Of a DNA stretch of 64,000 nucleotides, positions 9,121-17,540 are shown piece after piece. Each line of letters starts with the position of its first letter. Positions within the stretch are counted from its first letter, which is position 1. Location of the stretch: assembly GCA_041581135.1 (NCBI GenBank), contig JBFGCM010000004.1, positions 12,031-76,030 on the forward strand, written 5' to 3'. The stretch comes from JBFGCM01 sp041581135. Its GTDB lineage: Bacteria; Actinomycetota; Acidimicrobiia; Spongiisociales; UBA5794. The position numbers were made by a program, and so were the translations under genes. Below the pieces are notes generated by a model. It did no database searches and was not told the DNA's origin. It was given only the letters and a program-made list of their open reading frames with translations.

Positions 9121-9857
9121 CTGGCCTCCTCGGGGCGCCAGGGTAGCCGACCCCGCATTCGCCCCCACCCCCACCGCGTCACCAGCCGGATGGCCTCGAG
9201 TGCGATGCGGAAGTCCATCTTGGATGACCCGGCGACGCGTTCCCGGAACGTGATGGGTACTTCGGTGATCGTGACGCCTGCGATCCCGGCGCGCCAGGCC
9301 ATCTCGATCTGGAATCCATAGCCGGACGCCTCGCAGCGGTCGGGCTGGAGCCCTGCCAGCACGTCGGCCCGGAACGCCCGGAAGCCCGCGGTCATGTCGC
9401 GTACCGAAGACCCCAGCAATGCCCTGGCGTACACGTTGCCGCCTCGGGAGAGCCAGCGGCGGTGGAACGGCCAGCCCTCGGTCGCCCCGCCGGGCACGTA
9501 GCGGCTCCCGATGGCGAGGCCGGCTCCTGCGTCAATGGCGCTGACCAATGCGGGTAGTGCGGCGGGATCGTGCGAGAAATCGGCATCCATCTCGCAGATG
9601 ACCTCCGCCCCCACTGTGAGCGCCCGGGCGAAGCCCGCCGCATAGGCCGGACCCAGACCTTCTTTGGTGGTGCGGTGAAGGACCTCCACCCCGTCGTCGG
9701 CCGCTGCGATGACGTCGGCGAGCTCCCCGGTTCCATCAGGTGAGCCGTCGTCGACCACCAGCACGGACGCGCCCTGGGCGCGGATCGCGACGACGATCGC
9801 CTCGAGATTGGCCGACTCGTTGTACGTCGGGAGAACGACGAGTACGTCAGGCCGCAC
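9117..9857 (-). CDS. ppm1: Polyprenol-phosphate mannose synthase (GT2)
   Basis: Makes polyprenyl-phosphate mannose from GDP-mannose at the inner face of the membrane. This is the mannose donor for lipoglycans and protein mannosylation in actinobacteria. The GT2 domain is complete: LPTYNESANL, VVDDGSPDGTG, the metal site CEMDADFSHDP, then GSRYVPGG and the acceptor-side YGFQIEM. Length 246 equals the catalytic domain alone. There is no fused acyltransferase (Ppm2/Lnt) domain and no C-terminal membrane helix. GTG start overlaps the DUF4193 gene by 11 bases. Sugar specificity is inferred from family and context. Confidence 0.88.
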   Translation of the reverse strand: MRPDVLVVLPTYNESANLEAIVVAIRAQGASVLVVDDGSPDGTGELADVIAAADDGVEVLHRTTKEGLGPAYAAGFARALTVGAEVICEMDADFSHDPAALPALVSAIDAGAGLAIGSRYVPGGATEGWPFHRRWLSRGGNVYARALLGSSVRDMTAGFRAFRADVLAGLQPDRCEASGYGFQIEMAWRAGIAGVTITEVPITFRERVAGSSKMDFRIALEAIRLVTRWGWGRMRGRLPWRPEEAR

Positions 9858-10275
9858 AGTCGCGGCAGTACTTCCGCTTCTTGTCGGCGAGCTGGCTCGT
9901 CCGCTTCACCAAGAAGCACGACGCACAGACGAACTCATCGGAGCGCGCCTCGTCGGGGCCGACGCTGAGGGCGAGTTCCTCACGCCGGATGGCCGCCAGC
10001 TCGGCGGCCTCGTCATGCACGATGACCTCTGACGCCTCGTCGTCGGTGAGCATGTCGAGCTCTTCGGCTTCGAGCTCGTCGAGGGCCTCATCGTCGCTGT
10101 CTTCTTCGTCCTCGTCATCGGACTCGTCGTCCTCATCGAGGTCGTCGTCGAGCGCGTCGATGTCGAGGTCATCCTCGTCTTCGAGCTCGTCCGGATCTAC
10201 CTCGTCGAGGTCGTCGAGGTCCTCGTCCGGCTCGTCGATGTCGATGTCTTCTTTGATGGCCCGTTTCTTCGCCAT
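9847..10275 (-). CDS. DUF4193 protein with long acidic N-terminal tract
   Basis: Small actinobacterial protein of unknown function. The C-terminal DUF4193 module is clear: DEFVCASCFLVKRTSQLA followed by KYCRDCAA, a four-Cys zinc-binding-type site. Residues about 8-70 are almost entirely Asp and Glu with few hydrophobics, longer than I expect for the family. The tract is encoded by repeated GAC/GAG/TCG-type triplets. The start was set at MAKKRAIKE. A perfect TATAAT lies 43 bases upstream. It heads the ppm1-GNAT-peptidase-HAD operon. Confidence 0.88.
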   Translation of the reverse strand: MAKKRAIKEDIDIDEPDEDLDDLDEVDPDELEDEDDLDIDALDDDLDEDDESDDEDEEDSDDEALDELEAEELDMLTDDEASEVIVHDEAAELAAIRREELALSVGPDEARSDEFVCASCFLVKRTSQLADKKRKYCRDCAA

Positions 10276-10318
10276 TTCCATTCTCAGCTGTGCAGGACTG
10301 CTCTCCGAGCGAGCCGGG

Positions 10319-10324
10319 ATTATA
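10319..10324 (-). promoter_or_regulatory. -10 box for the DUF4193-ppm1 operon
   Basis: Perfect TATAAT on the minus strand, 43 bases before the ATG of the DUF4193 gene. A TTGGGC lies upstream, but at 15 bases the spacing is short for a -35 box. Confidence 0.5.
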
Positions 10325-10354
10325 TCCAAGCGCTACGAAGCCCAACCGATATTC

Positions 10355-10371
10355 CCGGGCGCGTCGCCCGG
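10355..10371 (-). terminator. Hairpin after the lipid kinase gene
   Basis: Perfect 7-bp stem CCGGGCG/CGCCCGG with a 3-base loop, 23 bases after the stop of the lipid kinase gene and before the next -10 box. There is no T-run, so it is terminator-like rather than a standard intrinsic terminator. Confidence 0.4.
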
Positions 10372-10393
10372 ATCGTACCCGAATCGACGCGGC

Positions 10394-11296
10394 TCAGATC
10401 TGGAGCTGTAGTGCGGCCGGAATGATGGTGGCGCGTAACTCGTCGGTGCGTCCGAGCATCTCCCCGTCGGCGTCCACCGGCCACGGCCGAGCGACCCGGA
10501 CCGTCACCTCGGAACCGCTGAATCGTCGCACGCCCGGATGCCTCAGATGCAGGCCTCGGATCACTCGTGGCATGAGCGTGACGGCGTGGCGTCTGGGCCC
10601 GGTGAACACCTGCACGTCGAACTCCCCGTCGACGAGCATGGCCTTGGGGGCGATGTTCATTCCGCCGCCGAAGAACTGGCCGTTGGCGATGACGACGTTG
10701 ATCGCAGGCCCTTCATAGGTGCGGGTGCCGACGCGGACTTCGACGTCGGCTGGCGGAAATCGTGGCAACGCGATCCAGAACGCCGCTGGATACCGCTTCC
10801 CGCCGAGACGGCGGGGCAGGCGCATCGCCACCGGAATCGTCGCCGCGGCGATGCCGATGTCGGCGACGTTCACGAAATGGCGACTCCCCCACGGTCCGTC
10901 GACACGCCCCACATCTATGACGTACTGCTCCCCGTGTGCCAGGCGCGCCACGGCATCCGAGAGGGAACGTCCGAAGCCGAACGTGCGGACGAAATCCGAT
11001 CCGCTGCCGATCGGAACCACACCGAGTGTGGGAGGCGAGCTCCACGGGCGCTGCATCAGGGCGTCGACCACCTGCTCGGTGGTCCCGTCGCCGCCCACGA
11101 CGGCAAACCGGCGATATCCTGCCGCCACGCCATCGTCGACCAGCGCTGCAGCATCGTCCGGGCCGGTGGTGACGTGGAACTCGAACGCCATGCCGCTGCC
11201 GCGGAGCACGGTTCGAGCCTCGTCGACCGCGGCCGGTCGGCGCCCTGACGCCGGATTGGCAACCACCCACCACCCGGGCTGGGTGCCGTCATTCAC
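10394..11296 (-). CDS. Diacylglycerol/lipid kinase family protein (YegS/DgkB-like)
   Basis: Probably phosphorylates a lipid such as diacylglycerol at the membrane face. The DAGK catalytic domain is at the N-terminus: VVANPASGRR, then VVGGDGTTEQV with the GGDGT nucleotide motif and PIGSGSDF. The second domain includes INVVIANGQFFGGGM and DGEFDV, and the end carries VDADGEM, all as in YegS/DgkB. At 300 residues it is family length. GTG start overlaps the helicase stop as GTGA. It is the last gene of the zinc ribbon-tat-helY operon. Exact substrate unknown. Confidence 0.9.
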   Translation of the reverse strand: MNDGTQPGWWVVANPASGRRPAAVDEARTVLRGSGMAFEFHVTTGPDDAAALVDDGVAAGYRRFAVVGGDGTTEQVVDALMQRPWSSPPTLGVVPIGSGSDFVRTFGFGRSLSDAVARLAHGEQYVIDVGRVDGPWGSRHFVNVADIGIAAATIPVAMRLPRRLGGKRYPAAFWIALPRFPPADVEVRVGTRTYEGPAINVVIANGQFFGGGMNIAPKAMLVDGEFDVQVFTGPRRHAVTLMPRVIRGLHLRHPGVRRFSGSEVTVRVARPWPVDADGEMLGRTDELRATIIPAALQLQI

Positions 11297-13791
11297 AGCT
11301 GACCCCCGGCGGCGACTACTCCGCGATCGATCTGCCGCAGGGCCTCGGTGGCGACGGGGGCGAGTTCGGTGAAGACGTCCCTCACTTGGCGCAGGATGTC
11401 GAGGAGTTGGCGACTGTTGCGAACGAAATCGCCGGCGGTGAACTCGTCATCCCCGATGAGGTCCTCCAAGTCCACGCCGGATGCCCAGTAGTAGGCGGCG
11501 GCGGCAAAGCCGGGATCGATGGCTCGAGTCTCGGGCAGTCCACGCTCCCGTTCGGCATGGTTGAGATCTTCGATGATGGCCTCGGCCACGTCGCCGCGCT
11601 CGGCCAGCAGCGCGGTCGGCCAGCTGCCCGGTTCATCGCTCAGGCGAGCCTCGTACACGAATGCCGTCAACAACGCCGCCACCTCGGGTGCGTTGAGCCC
11701 GGAGAAGACCCCCTGCGCCACCGCTTCGACCAGAGGAACGTCAAGCTCGCTGTAGATGAACCGGAGTTGTTCGCCGCGCGGCAGCAGCGACCATCCGGCG
11801 GTGTATCCCTCCGCGTCGAGCACTCCGAGGATGGCGCGGAATCGCGAAACCAATGACTCGTCCCGCCGGCTCATCCTTCGCTCCACGCGGCGGATGTCCT
11901 TCTCCACCTTCTTGGCTCGCTGCACCCAGGTGCGATGCTCGGCGAGATCCGGACACATGGCGACGGTCCCGTCATCGGGGGCGAGCCCATCGGGCCGCTC
12001 CGGTTCGCCGGTGCCCGACCAGTTCGACAAAAGGGTCGAGACCTCCGCCTGGTATGCGGCGTCCCGAGGTTGGAAGGGCTCGGGCAGTTCCATCGTTCCC
12101 TCGCGGGCGAGATCGCGTCCCAGGTCACGGGACGCCACTCGTCGGGCTTGCCCGTCCTCGGTGACCAACAGCAGCCGCGGCGACGCCCCGAACCCGCGGG
12201 CCAGCACCACGCTACGACCGAGTGCCGTGTGCAGGACGTCACCGGTGCCGATGGTCTGGATGAACGTGTCACGCCCGACATCGGCGGCTCCACCCAGATC
12301 GTCGAGGCCGAAGATGTCACCACGCTCGCATTCTGCGGCCCGCCGGTAGGTCTCCCGCTGCTCGGTCAGCTTGGCGAGTTCGGCTTCCAGGCGCTGTCGC
12401 GAGGTGGCGGCCCGAAATTGGGCGAACGACGCGTTGAGCAGTTCTTCGGCGCGATCCTGCGGATAGTTGGCGACCAAGTTCACCGCCATGTTGTAGGTCG
12501 GCTGGAACGATGAGCGCAATGGATGGCTCTTGGCCAATGCGATGGCGGCCACTCGATCGAACGGCACGTGCGGGCTGTGCAACACCACGGCCGTCCCTTC
12601 GTCGTCGATGCCCCTGCGCCCGGCGCGACCGGTGAGCTGGGTGTAGTCCCCCGGCTGGAGCAGCTCGTGAGCCTCTCCGGTGAACTTGGTGAGTCGCTCC
12701 AACACCACCGTGCGTGCCGGCATGTTGATCCCCAGCGACAGCGTCTCGGTGGCGAAGACCACCGAGATGAGTTCGTCGACGAAGAGCTCCTCGACCGTCT
12801 CCTTGAAGGCCGGCACCATGCCGGCGTGGTGAGCGGCAACTCCCAACTCCAGCATGTGCACCCAGCGCTCATATCCGAGTACGGCGAGATCCGACTGGTC
12901 GAGGTGGGAGGTTCGGGCCTCGGCGCGACGCCGGATCTCCTCCCGTTCCGCCGTCGTGGTGAAGCGGAGCCCTGCCCCCACCACCTGCTCGGCCGCCGCC
13001 TCGCACCCGACCCGTGAGAAGACGAAGTAGATGACGGGCAACAACTGGTTGGCGATCAACACGTCCACGACCTCCAGGCGTCGGGGGGTCACGTAGCGGC
13101 GCCACTTGCCCCTGCCTTTGCGTAGTCGCTTCAGCACCACTTGATTCGGCCGTCCGCGGTGCAACACCGGATACAGATCGAGACCGCTCGACCGGTCTTT
13201 CACCAGGTACAGGCTCTCCAGCGGCACCGGACGATGATCTTCCACGACGAGCCGGGTGGCTCCGCGGCGGGACTCCACCCAGGCTGTGAACTCCTGTGGG
13301 TTGGCGATCGTCGCCGACAGGCACACGAGCGGGATGCCCTGGGGGAGATGAATGATGATCTCCTCCCACACCTGTCCCCGTGCCCGGTCCTGGAGGTAGT
13401 GCACCTCGTCCAGGACGGCCACCCCCAGACCGGCGAGCGACTCGGACTCGGCGTAGATCATGTTGCGCAGCACCTCGGTGGTCATGACGACGAGTGGAGC
13501 CGACCCGTTGATGGAGTTGTCCCCGGTGAGCAGACCCACGTTGTCGTCGCCGTAGATCGCCTTGAAGTCGGCGTACTTCTGATTCGACAACGCCTTGATG
13601 GGCGCGGTGTAGAAGGCCCGGTCCCCTGCCTCGAGGCTGAGGTGCACCGCGGCCTCGGCGATGAGGGTCTTGCCGGCGCCGGTGGGTGCGGTGACCACCA
13701 CCGACGCCCCGTCAGCGATGGCGCCTGCCGCTTCGAGCTGGAACTCGTCGGGTTCGAAGGGAAGCGCCTGGAAGAACGACTCCAGGCTCAT
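11293..13791 (-). CDS. helY: Ski2/Mtr4-like DEVH-box RNA helicase, HelY type
   Basis: Superfamily 2 ATP-dependent helicase likely acting in RNA processing or decay. The 832-residue protein starts MSLESFFQ. Walker A APTGAGKT is at residues 35-42 and the DEVH box is in VAVLDEVHYL. Motif III is SATIAN. Motifs V and VI are FATETLSLGIN and QLTGRAGRRG. A long C-terminal Ski2-type region follows. The ATG overlaps tatC as ATGA; a longer in-frame extension lies within tatC and is not a gene. tatA-tatC-helY is the mycobacterial order. Confidence 0.94.
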   Translation of the reverse strand: MSLESFFQALPFEPDEFQLEAAGAIADGASVVVTAPTGAGKTLIAEAAVHLSLEAGDRAFYTAPIKALSNQKYADFKAIYGDDNVGLLTGDNSINGSAPLVVMTTEVLRNMIYAESESLAGLGVAVLDEVHYLQDRARGQVWEEIIIHLPQGIPLVCLSATIANPQEFTAWVESRRGATRLVVEDHRPVPLESLYLVKDRSSGLDLYPVLHRGRPNQVVLKRLRKGRGKWRRYVTPRRLEVVDVLIANQLLPVIYFVFSRVGCEAAAEQVVGAGLRFTTTAEREEIRRRAEARTSHLDQSDLAVLGYERWVHMLELGVAAHHAGMVPAFKETVEELFVDELISVVFATETLSLGINMPARTVVLERLTKFTGEAHELLQPGDYTQLTGRAGRRGIDDEGTAVVLHSPHVPFDRVAAIALAKSHPLRSSFQPTYNMAVNLVANYPQDRAEELLNASFAQFRAATSRQRLEAELAKLTEQRETYRRAAECERGDIFGLDDLGGAADVGRDTFIQTIGTGDVLHTALGRSVVLARGFGASPRLLLVTEDGQARRVASRDLGRDLAREGTMELPEPFQPRDAAYQAEVSTLLSNWSGTGEPERPDGLAPDDGTVAMCPDLAEHRTWVQRAKKVEKDIRRVERRMSRRDESLVSRFRAILGVLDAEGYTAGWSLLPRGEQLRFIYSELDVPLVEAVAQGVFSGLNAPEVAALLTAFVYEARLSDEPGSWPTALLAERGDVAEAIIEDLNHAERERGLPETRAIDPGFAAAAYYWASGVDLEDLIGDDEFTAGDFVRNSRQLLDILRQVRDVFTELAPVATEALRQIDRGVVAAGGQL

Positions 13792-14498
13792 CGACGCAGG
13801 ATGAACCTGACCGCGAGGATGGTGAGCTCGTACAGCACGTAGAGCGGCACGGACAGGAGCATGAGCGTCAGCGGATCGCCGCTCGGGGTGATGAGCGCTG
13901 CGGCCACCACGATGATCAGGACCGCCCACCGACGCGACGACTTCAAGCGCTTGGAGTCGACAACTCCGATCACTGCGGCACCGAACAAGAAGACCGGGAA
14001 CTCGAACGCTACGCCGAAGGCGATGATGAACCGCATCGCGAAGCTCAAGTAATCGCGGGCGTTGATGACCGGATCGACCTGTCCTTCTCCGAAGTCGATG
14101 AGGAACGTCAGACCCCGATCGAGCGCCCAATAACCGGCGAGCACTCCGCCGAAGAACAGCAGTGCCAACACGGCGCTGGCAGGGACGACGTACCGCTTCT
14201 CCTTGTCGGTGAGGGCGGGCCCCACGAACCGCCACAGCTGGTAGATGATCACCGGGCTGGCGACGACGAAGCCGCCGAACAAGGACAGCTTCATGAACAG
14301 GCTGAAGGCTTCCGTCGGCGTGAAGAACACGAGGCGATCGTCGACGACATTCTCGTAGGGCTGCACGAGCACGTCGAAGATCCAGTTGCGGAAGATGAAC
14401 GCGACCGCCGCTCCAAGGAAGACCGCGATGATGGCTCGAACGAGCCGGTCACGCAGCTCCTCGAGGTGCTGCATGAACGTCATCTGGACTTCGGTCAC
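13788..14498 (-). CDS. tatC: Twin-arginine translocase subunit TatC
   Basis: Core receptor subunit of the Tat pathway, which exports folded proteins across the membrane. The 236-residue protein has six membrane helices. The N-terminal MTFMQHLEELRDRL motif holds the conserved Glu pair, and conserved loops include FFTPTEAF and FEFPVFLF. GTG start overlaps tatA as GTGA, and its end overlaps helY as ATGA. Co-transcription with tatA supplies the two parts of a minimal Tat system. Confidence 0.96.
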   Translation of the reverse strand: MTEVQMTFMQHLEELRDRLVRAIIAVFLGAAVAFIFRNWIFDVLVQPYENVVDDRLVFFTPTEAFSLFMKLSLFGGFVVASPVIIYQLWRFVGPALTDKEKRYVVPASAVLALLFFGGVLAGYWALDRGLTFLIDFGEGQVDPVINARDYLSFAMRFIIAFGVAFEFPVFLFGAAVIGVVDSKRLKSSRRWAVLIIVVAAALITPSGDPLTLMLLSVPLYVLYELTILAVRFILRR

Positions 14499-14956
14499 GA
14501 CACCTCTCGTTCGGGCTTCGGTTCGTCGGGCTCCGTCGTCGCCTCGGTGGAGCCGCTGCTTCCGACGTCGGAGGTGTCAGGTGGCCGCCGGGTGGGACGG
14601 GCCGGGCCGGCAATCGGTGTCACCTGGTCCGAAACCGCCTTGGTGACATCTTGCTTCGCCTCATTGGCGGCGGCCTCGACGTTGCGGGCCGCTTCGTTCA
14701 TGTCCTTCTCGACGCGCTGTGCCGTTCCCTTCACTTCCTGGGCGGCCGCGGTGAACGCCTGCCTAGCCTCTTTGACCGGCTGCAGGGTGTCTCGGTACTC
14801 CGCCTTGAGCTCGGACTCGGCCTCCCGCACCATGGCCCGAGCCTTGGCGGCGAAGCGGCCAGCTTTGCGAGCCAGTTCGGGGAGACGCTTGGGGCCGAAG
14901 ACCACGAGCACGATGATGGCGATCGTGGCCAGCTCGGAGAAGTTGATACTCGACAT
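14495..14956 (-). CDS. tatA: TatA/TatB-family translocase subunit
   Basis: Small membrane subunit of the Tat translocase. One N-terminal helix (ATIAIIVLVVF) is followed by the hinge FGPKRLPELA and an amphipathic helix. A long Ala/Glu/Lys-rich tail then continues to residue 153. The FGP motif and the length are closer to TatB, while the position directly before tatC is where actinobacteria carry tatA. I use tatA by position only. The acidic, Pro-rich C-terminus looks disordered. Confidence 0.88.
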   Translation of the reverse strand: MSSINFSELATIAIIVLVVFGPKRLPELARKAGRFAAKARAMVREAESELKAEYRDTLQPVKEARQAFTAAAQEVKGTAQRVEKDMNEAARNVEAAANEAKQDVTKAVSDQVTPIAGPARPTRRPPDTSDVGSSGSTEATTEPDEPKPEREVS

Positions 14957-15004
14957 CGGTACCCACGATGGTAGGCGGGATCGCCGGTCTGTCGAGCAAC
15001 GAGG

Positions 15005-15298
15005 TCAGTTCGCGGGGAGCTGTGAGTGCCAGTCGTCCCGCTCGAGCGCCGCCATGAACACGTCGATCTCTGCCTCGGTGATGGGATGGGCAACGCCCAG
15101 AATCCGGTACTCGACGCCGGTCGCCAGCAGGATGCTCACGACTCGCTCGTTGGCAGGCCGATGCTCCATCAGCTCGCAGAAGGGGCATTCGAAGACGTAC
15201 CGACCGGTGCCGGAGCCGGCGACCAACTCGAGGGAGATATCGCCGACGGTGAGCTCTACATCTCCGCAGCGGCTGCAGGTGGTGCGAATGGTCGTCAT
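15005..15298 (-). CDS. Small double-CxxC zinc-ribbon protein, first gene of the tat operon
   Basis: Unrecognised 97-residue soluble protein. Two CxxC pairs, CSRCGD near residue 8 and CPFCEL near residue 38, suggest one four-Cys zinc site. The segment between reads as short strands (VELTVGDISLELV). The second half, with HPITEAEIDVFMAALERDDW, is likely helical and contains no Cys. It lies 48 bases before tatA and has no coupling overlap. A 150-base gap with an inverted repeat lies before it. Function is unknown. Confidence 0.75.
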   Translation of the reverse strand: MTTIRTTCSRCGDVELTVGDISLELVAGSGTGRYVFECPFCELMEHRPANERVVSILLATGVEYRILGVAHPITEAEIDVFMAALERDDWHSQLPAN

Positions 15299-15392
15299 GT
15301 TCCGTGGTCTCCGATGCGTTCAGGCGCTTCTTGGCAGTTTCGTCTGGGCCGTTGATTTCTTATCGGCCCGCGCCGGATCCACTGAATGACTA

Positions 15393-15410
15393 TTTGGCGG
15401 TTAGTCCAAA
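15393..15410. promoter_or_regulatory. Inverted repeat upstream of the zinc ribbon-tat operon
   Basis: TTTGG and CCAAA arms around an 8-base centre, in the 150-base gap between pafC and the zinc-ribbon gene, about 95 bases before that gene. A second short dyad GTCC-AAAC-GGAC overlaps it. It could be an operator for the tat operon. No clear promoter boxes are visible. Confidence 0.3.
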
Positions 15411-15448
15411 CGGACCATTCCCCTCTGGACAGTTGCGAACCTCAACCG

Positions 15449-16381
15449 CTACGCACCGTAGCGAGCGAGTATCCGCCGTCGGAGGTCACTCATCGCCGCG
15501 GCCACCTCGTGGCCCTTGATCAGCTCGGCACCGCCCCCCAATCGAAGCAGTAACCGAGCCGCCACCGAGGGATCCGACGCACTGAACTCCACCACCACCG
15601 CTCCGTCGTCGCGCTCCTCCAGCACGTCGACCGGGTAATACTCGGTCACCCAGCGCGCGCGGGACTCGAGTCGGATGGTGGCGCGAACGTCTTCGGGCCC
15701 GGGTGAGTACCTGACCACGGGTGGTGGCATTTCTGCCGGTATCTCGAAACGTTCCGTGGTCGGCTCGGACTGTCGAATCCGGTCGACACGAAACACGCGC
15801 TCAGCCTGGGCCAGCCGACAGTATCCCGAGACGTACCAGTTGCCGAGCGTCGAGAACACGGCCCACGGCTCGATCTGGCGGCGAGTCGTCTCCCCCGAGG
15901 CGATCGCCGTGTACTCGATGTCCACGACCGTGCCGGTGGCGGCTGCCGTCCGCAGCACATCGACCAGGGCCGGTTCCGTCAAGTCGACCACGAGCGCGTC
16001 GCCGGCGTCGGGCATCAGTGCTTCTTGCAGCTTCTGGACCGCGCTGACGAGCGTCGGCGGGGCCTGCCCGGAGGACACGATCGCCATTCCCGACGCCAGC
16101 AGGCTGAGCGCCTCCACGGGCGTGAGCCGCACCGGCCTGGAGAAGTAGTCGGCCATCTCCACGACCACCTCGTCCTCGTCGAGATACGCCACCATGAGAT
16201 CGCCGGGACCGTACCCGGGCAGCCCGCACACGAAGATCAGATCGAGATCGGCGACCAGTTGCGCTCGGGTGTACCCGAACCGCTCGCACACTTCGGCGAC
16301 GGTCGCCCCGGGATTGGCGATCACCCACGGGAGCATCGCCAAGATGCGGTTGAGCCGTTGCGCCGTGCGTGGGGACGTCAT
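15449..16381 (-). CDS. pafC: PafC, WYL-domain transcriptional activator subunit
   Basis: With PafB forms the activator of the LexA-independent DNA-damage response in mycobacteria. The 310-residue protein has an N-terminal winged-helix (TAQRLNRILAMLPWVI, then GATVAEVCERFGYTRAQLV). The WYL domain follows, with IEPWAVFSTLGNWYVSGYC and RVFRVDRI, and a C-terminal WCX-type region. The ATG overlaps the pafB stop as ATGA; a longer in-frame start lies inside pafB. Adjacency to pafB and pafA is conserved in actinobacteria. Confidence 0.94.
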   Translation of the reverse strand: MTSPRTAQRLNRILAMLPWVIANPGATVAEVCERFGYTRAQLVADLDLIFVCGLPGYGPGDLMVAYLDEDEVVVEMADYFSRPVRLTPVEALSLLASGMAIVSSGQAPPTLVSAVQKLQEALMPDAGDALVVDLTEPALVDVLRTAAATGTVVDIEYTAIASGETTRRQIEPWAVFSTLGNWYVSGYCRLAQAERVFRVDRIRQSEPTTERFEIPAEMPPPVVRYSPGPEDVRATIRLESRARWVTEYYPVDVLEERDDGAVVVEFSASDPSVAARLLLRLGGGAELIKGHEVAAAMSDLRRRILARYGA

Positions 16382-17298
16382 CCGGTCACCAGCTCCAGGA
16401 GTCGGCTGCGCAGCTCCTCCGGTTCCAGGATCTCCGCCTTGTCCTCGAATGCGAGCAGCCACCCGATGAAGGCGTCCGGGTTTGCCACTACGAGTTCTGC
16501 CACCAATCCGCCGTCGTCGGATCGCTTCACCGTGGTGCGTCCCACCAATTGACGCTCCGCCCACCAGGCGACGTCCGGATCGAAACGGACCGTCGCCTTC
16601 ATGTCTTCGCCACCGGCCTCCCAGGCCGCTTCCGGGATCGCCCTGGCGACCTCGAACGACTCAGGTCGTTCGAAAGCGCCGATACGGTCGCCGGCCACGA
16701 TGGCCGTGGCTCGGTCCACCCGATAGGCCTTCACCGGCCCGTCGGCCGTCTCGGGACCGACGATGTACCAGTGGCCGCGGCGATGCACGAGGCCGTACGG
16801 ATGCACCGTGCGGCGCTTGTCCCGGTACTCGAACTGCAGGATGCGACGCTCGGCGACCGCGGTGAACGCCACCGCCAGGTCATCAGCCGATTGGCCGAGG
16901 TCGGCTGCCAGCGGCTCCCCCGACGCCGCCATGGGCGCCCCTCCCAGCTTGAACAACGCATCCGGCCCCGACGCCTGGCCGCCGATCCGCACTGCCTGGG
17001 CCGCAAGCCAGAGCGCGGCGCGCTCCTCGTCGTCGAGACCCGGATCGGGCAGCGAGTACTCCGCTGCCGGCACCATGTAGCCGTGCTCGACCTCCCAGGC
17101 GTCGGTCGGCCGTAGCTCCAGCGGTATTCCGAGTTGACGCAACAGCTCCTTGTCGCGCTCGAACATGCGCCGGTATGCCTCGTCGTTGTCCTGGTCGTAC
17201 CCGGCGACGGTCATACGGATCTCATCGGCAGTCACCGGCCGCCCCGCCGTCAGCAGGAAGGCGAGCAGGTTGAGGATTCGTTCGATGACCTTCTGCAT
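16378..17298 (-). CDS. pafB: PafB, WYL-domain transcriptional activator subunit
   Basis: Partner of PafC. The 306-residue product begins MQKVIERILNLLAFLL with the HTH in VTADEIRMTVAGY. The WYL domain includes RTVHPYGLVHRRGHWYIVG and KAYRVDRATAI. In mycobacteria the heterodimer senses single-stranded DNA and guides RNA polymerase to RecA-NDp promoters. The uvrA promoter in this window resembles such a site. It is separated from pafA by a 242-base gap, so it may have its own promoter, but none is obvious. Confidence 0.94.
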   Translation of the reverse strand: MQKVIERILNLLAFLLTAGRPVTADEIRMTVAGYDQDNDEAYRRMFERDKELLRQLGIPLELRPTDAWEVEHGYMVPAAEYSLPDPGLDDEERAALWLAAQAVRIGGQASGPDALFKLGGAPMAASGEPLAADLGQSADDLAVAFTAVAERRILQFEYRDKRRTVHPYGLVHRRGHWYIVGPETADGPVKAYRVDRATAIVAGDRIGAFERPESFEVARAIPEAAWEAGGEDMKATVRFDPDVAWWAERQLVGRTTVKRSDDGGLVAELVVANPDAFIGWLLAFEDKAEILEPEELRSRLLELVTG

Positions 17299-17401
17299 CG
17301 CGGCGCAAACGGTATCGGGCTCACGAGGAAGTTGGAAGGACTCTGGGGTGGGACATGTCCAGGACCGAGCCGAAGGCAGATCGCTCCAGGACTCGCTCCA
17401 C

Positions 17402-17489
17402 ATGCCAGATACCAGACCGGACGCGGACCTCGGCTTTTCCGGGGACCTCGCAGGCTCGCCACGGGACGTCCGAATTCCGACGTCCGCGG
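17402..17489 (+). repeat. Dispersed intergenic repeat, copy A
   Basis: Lies in the 242-base pafB-pafA gap. It shares with copy B the segment at 17439-17459 (about 19 of 21 bases, one indel) and an upstream ATGCCAGAT. It shares with copy C the exact 12-mer GTCCGAATTCCG at 17468-17479. A CCGCGG repeat at 17484 and 17500 could fold as a hairpin beyond pafA. The rest of the gap shows nothing else I can name. Confidence 0.5.
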
Positions 17490-17540
17490 CTGAGCCTGAC
17501 CGCGGCTCGAACACTCCCCCGAAGGAATGACGAAGCCCCG

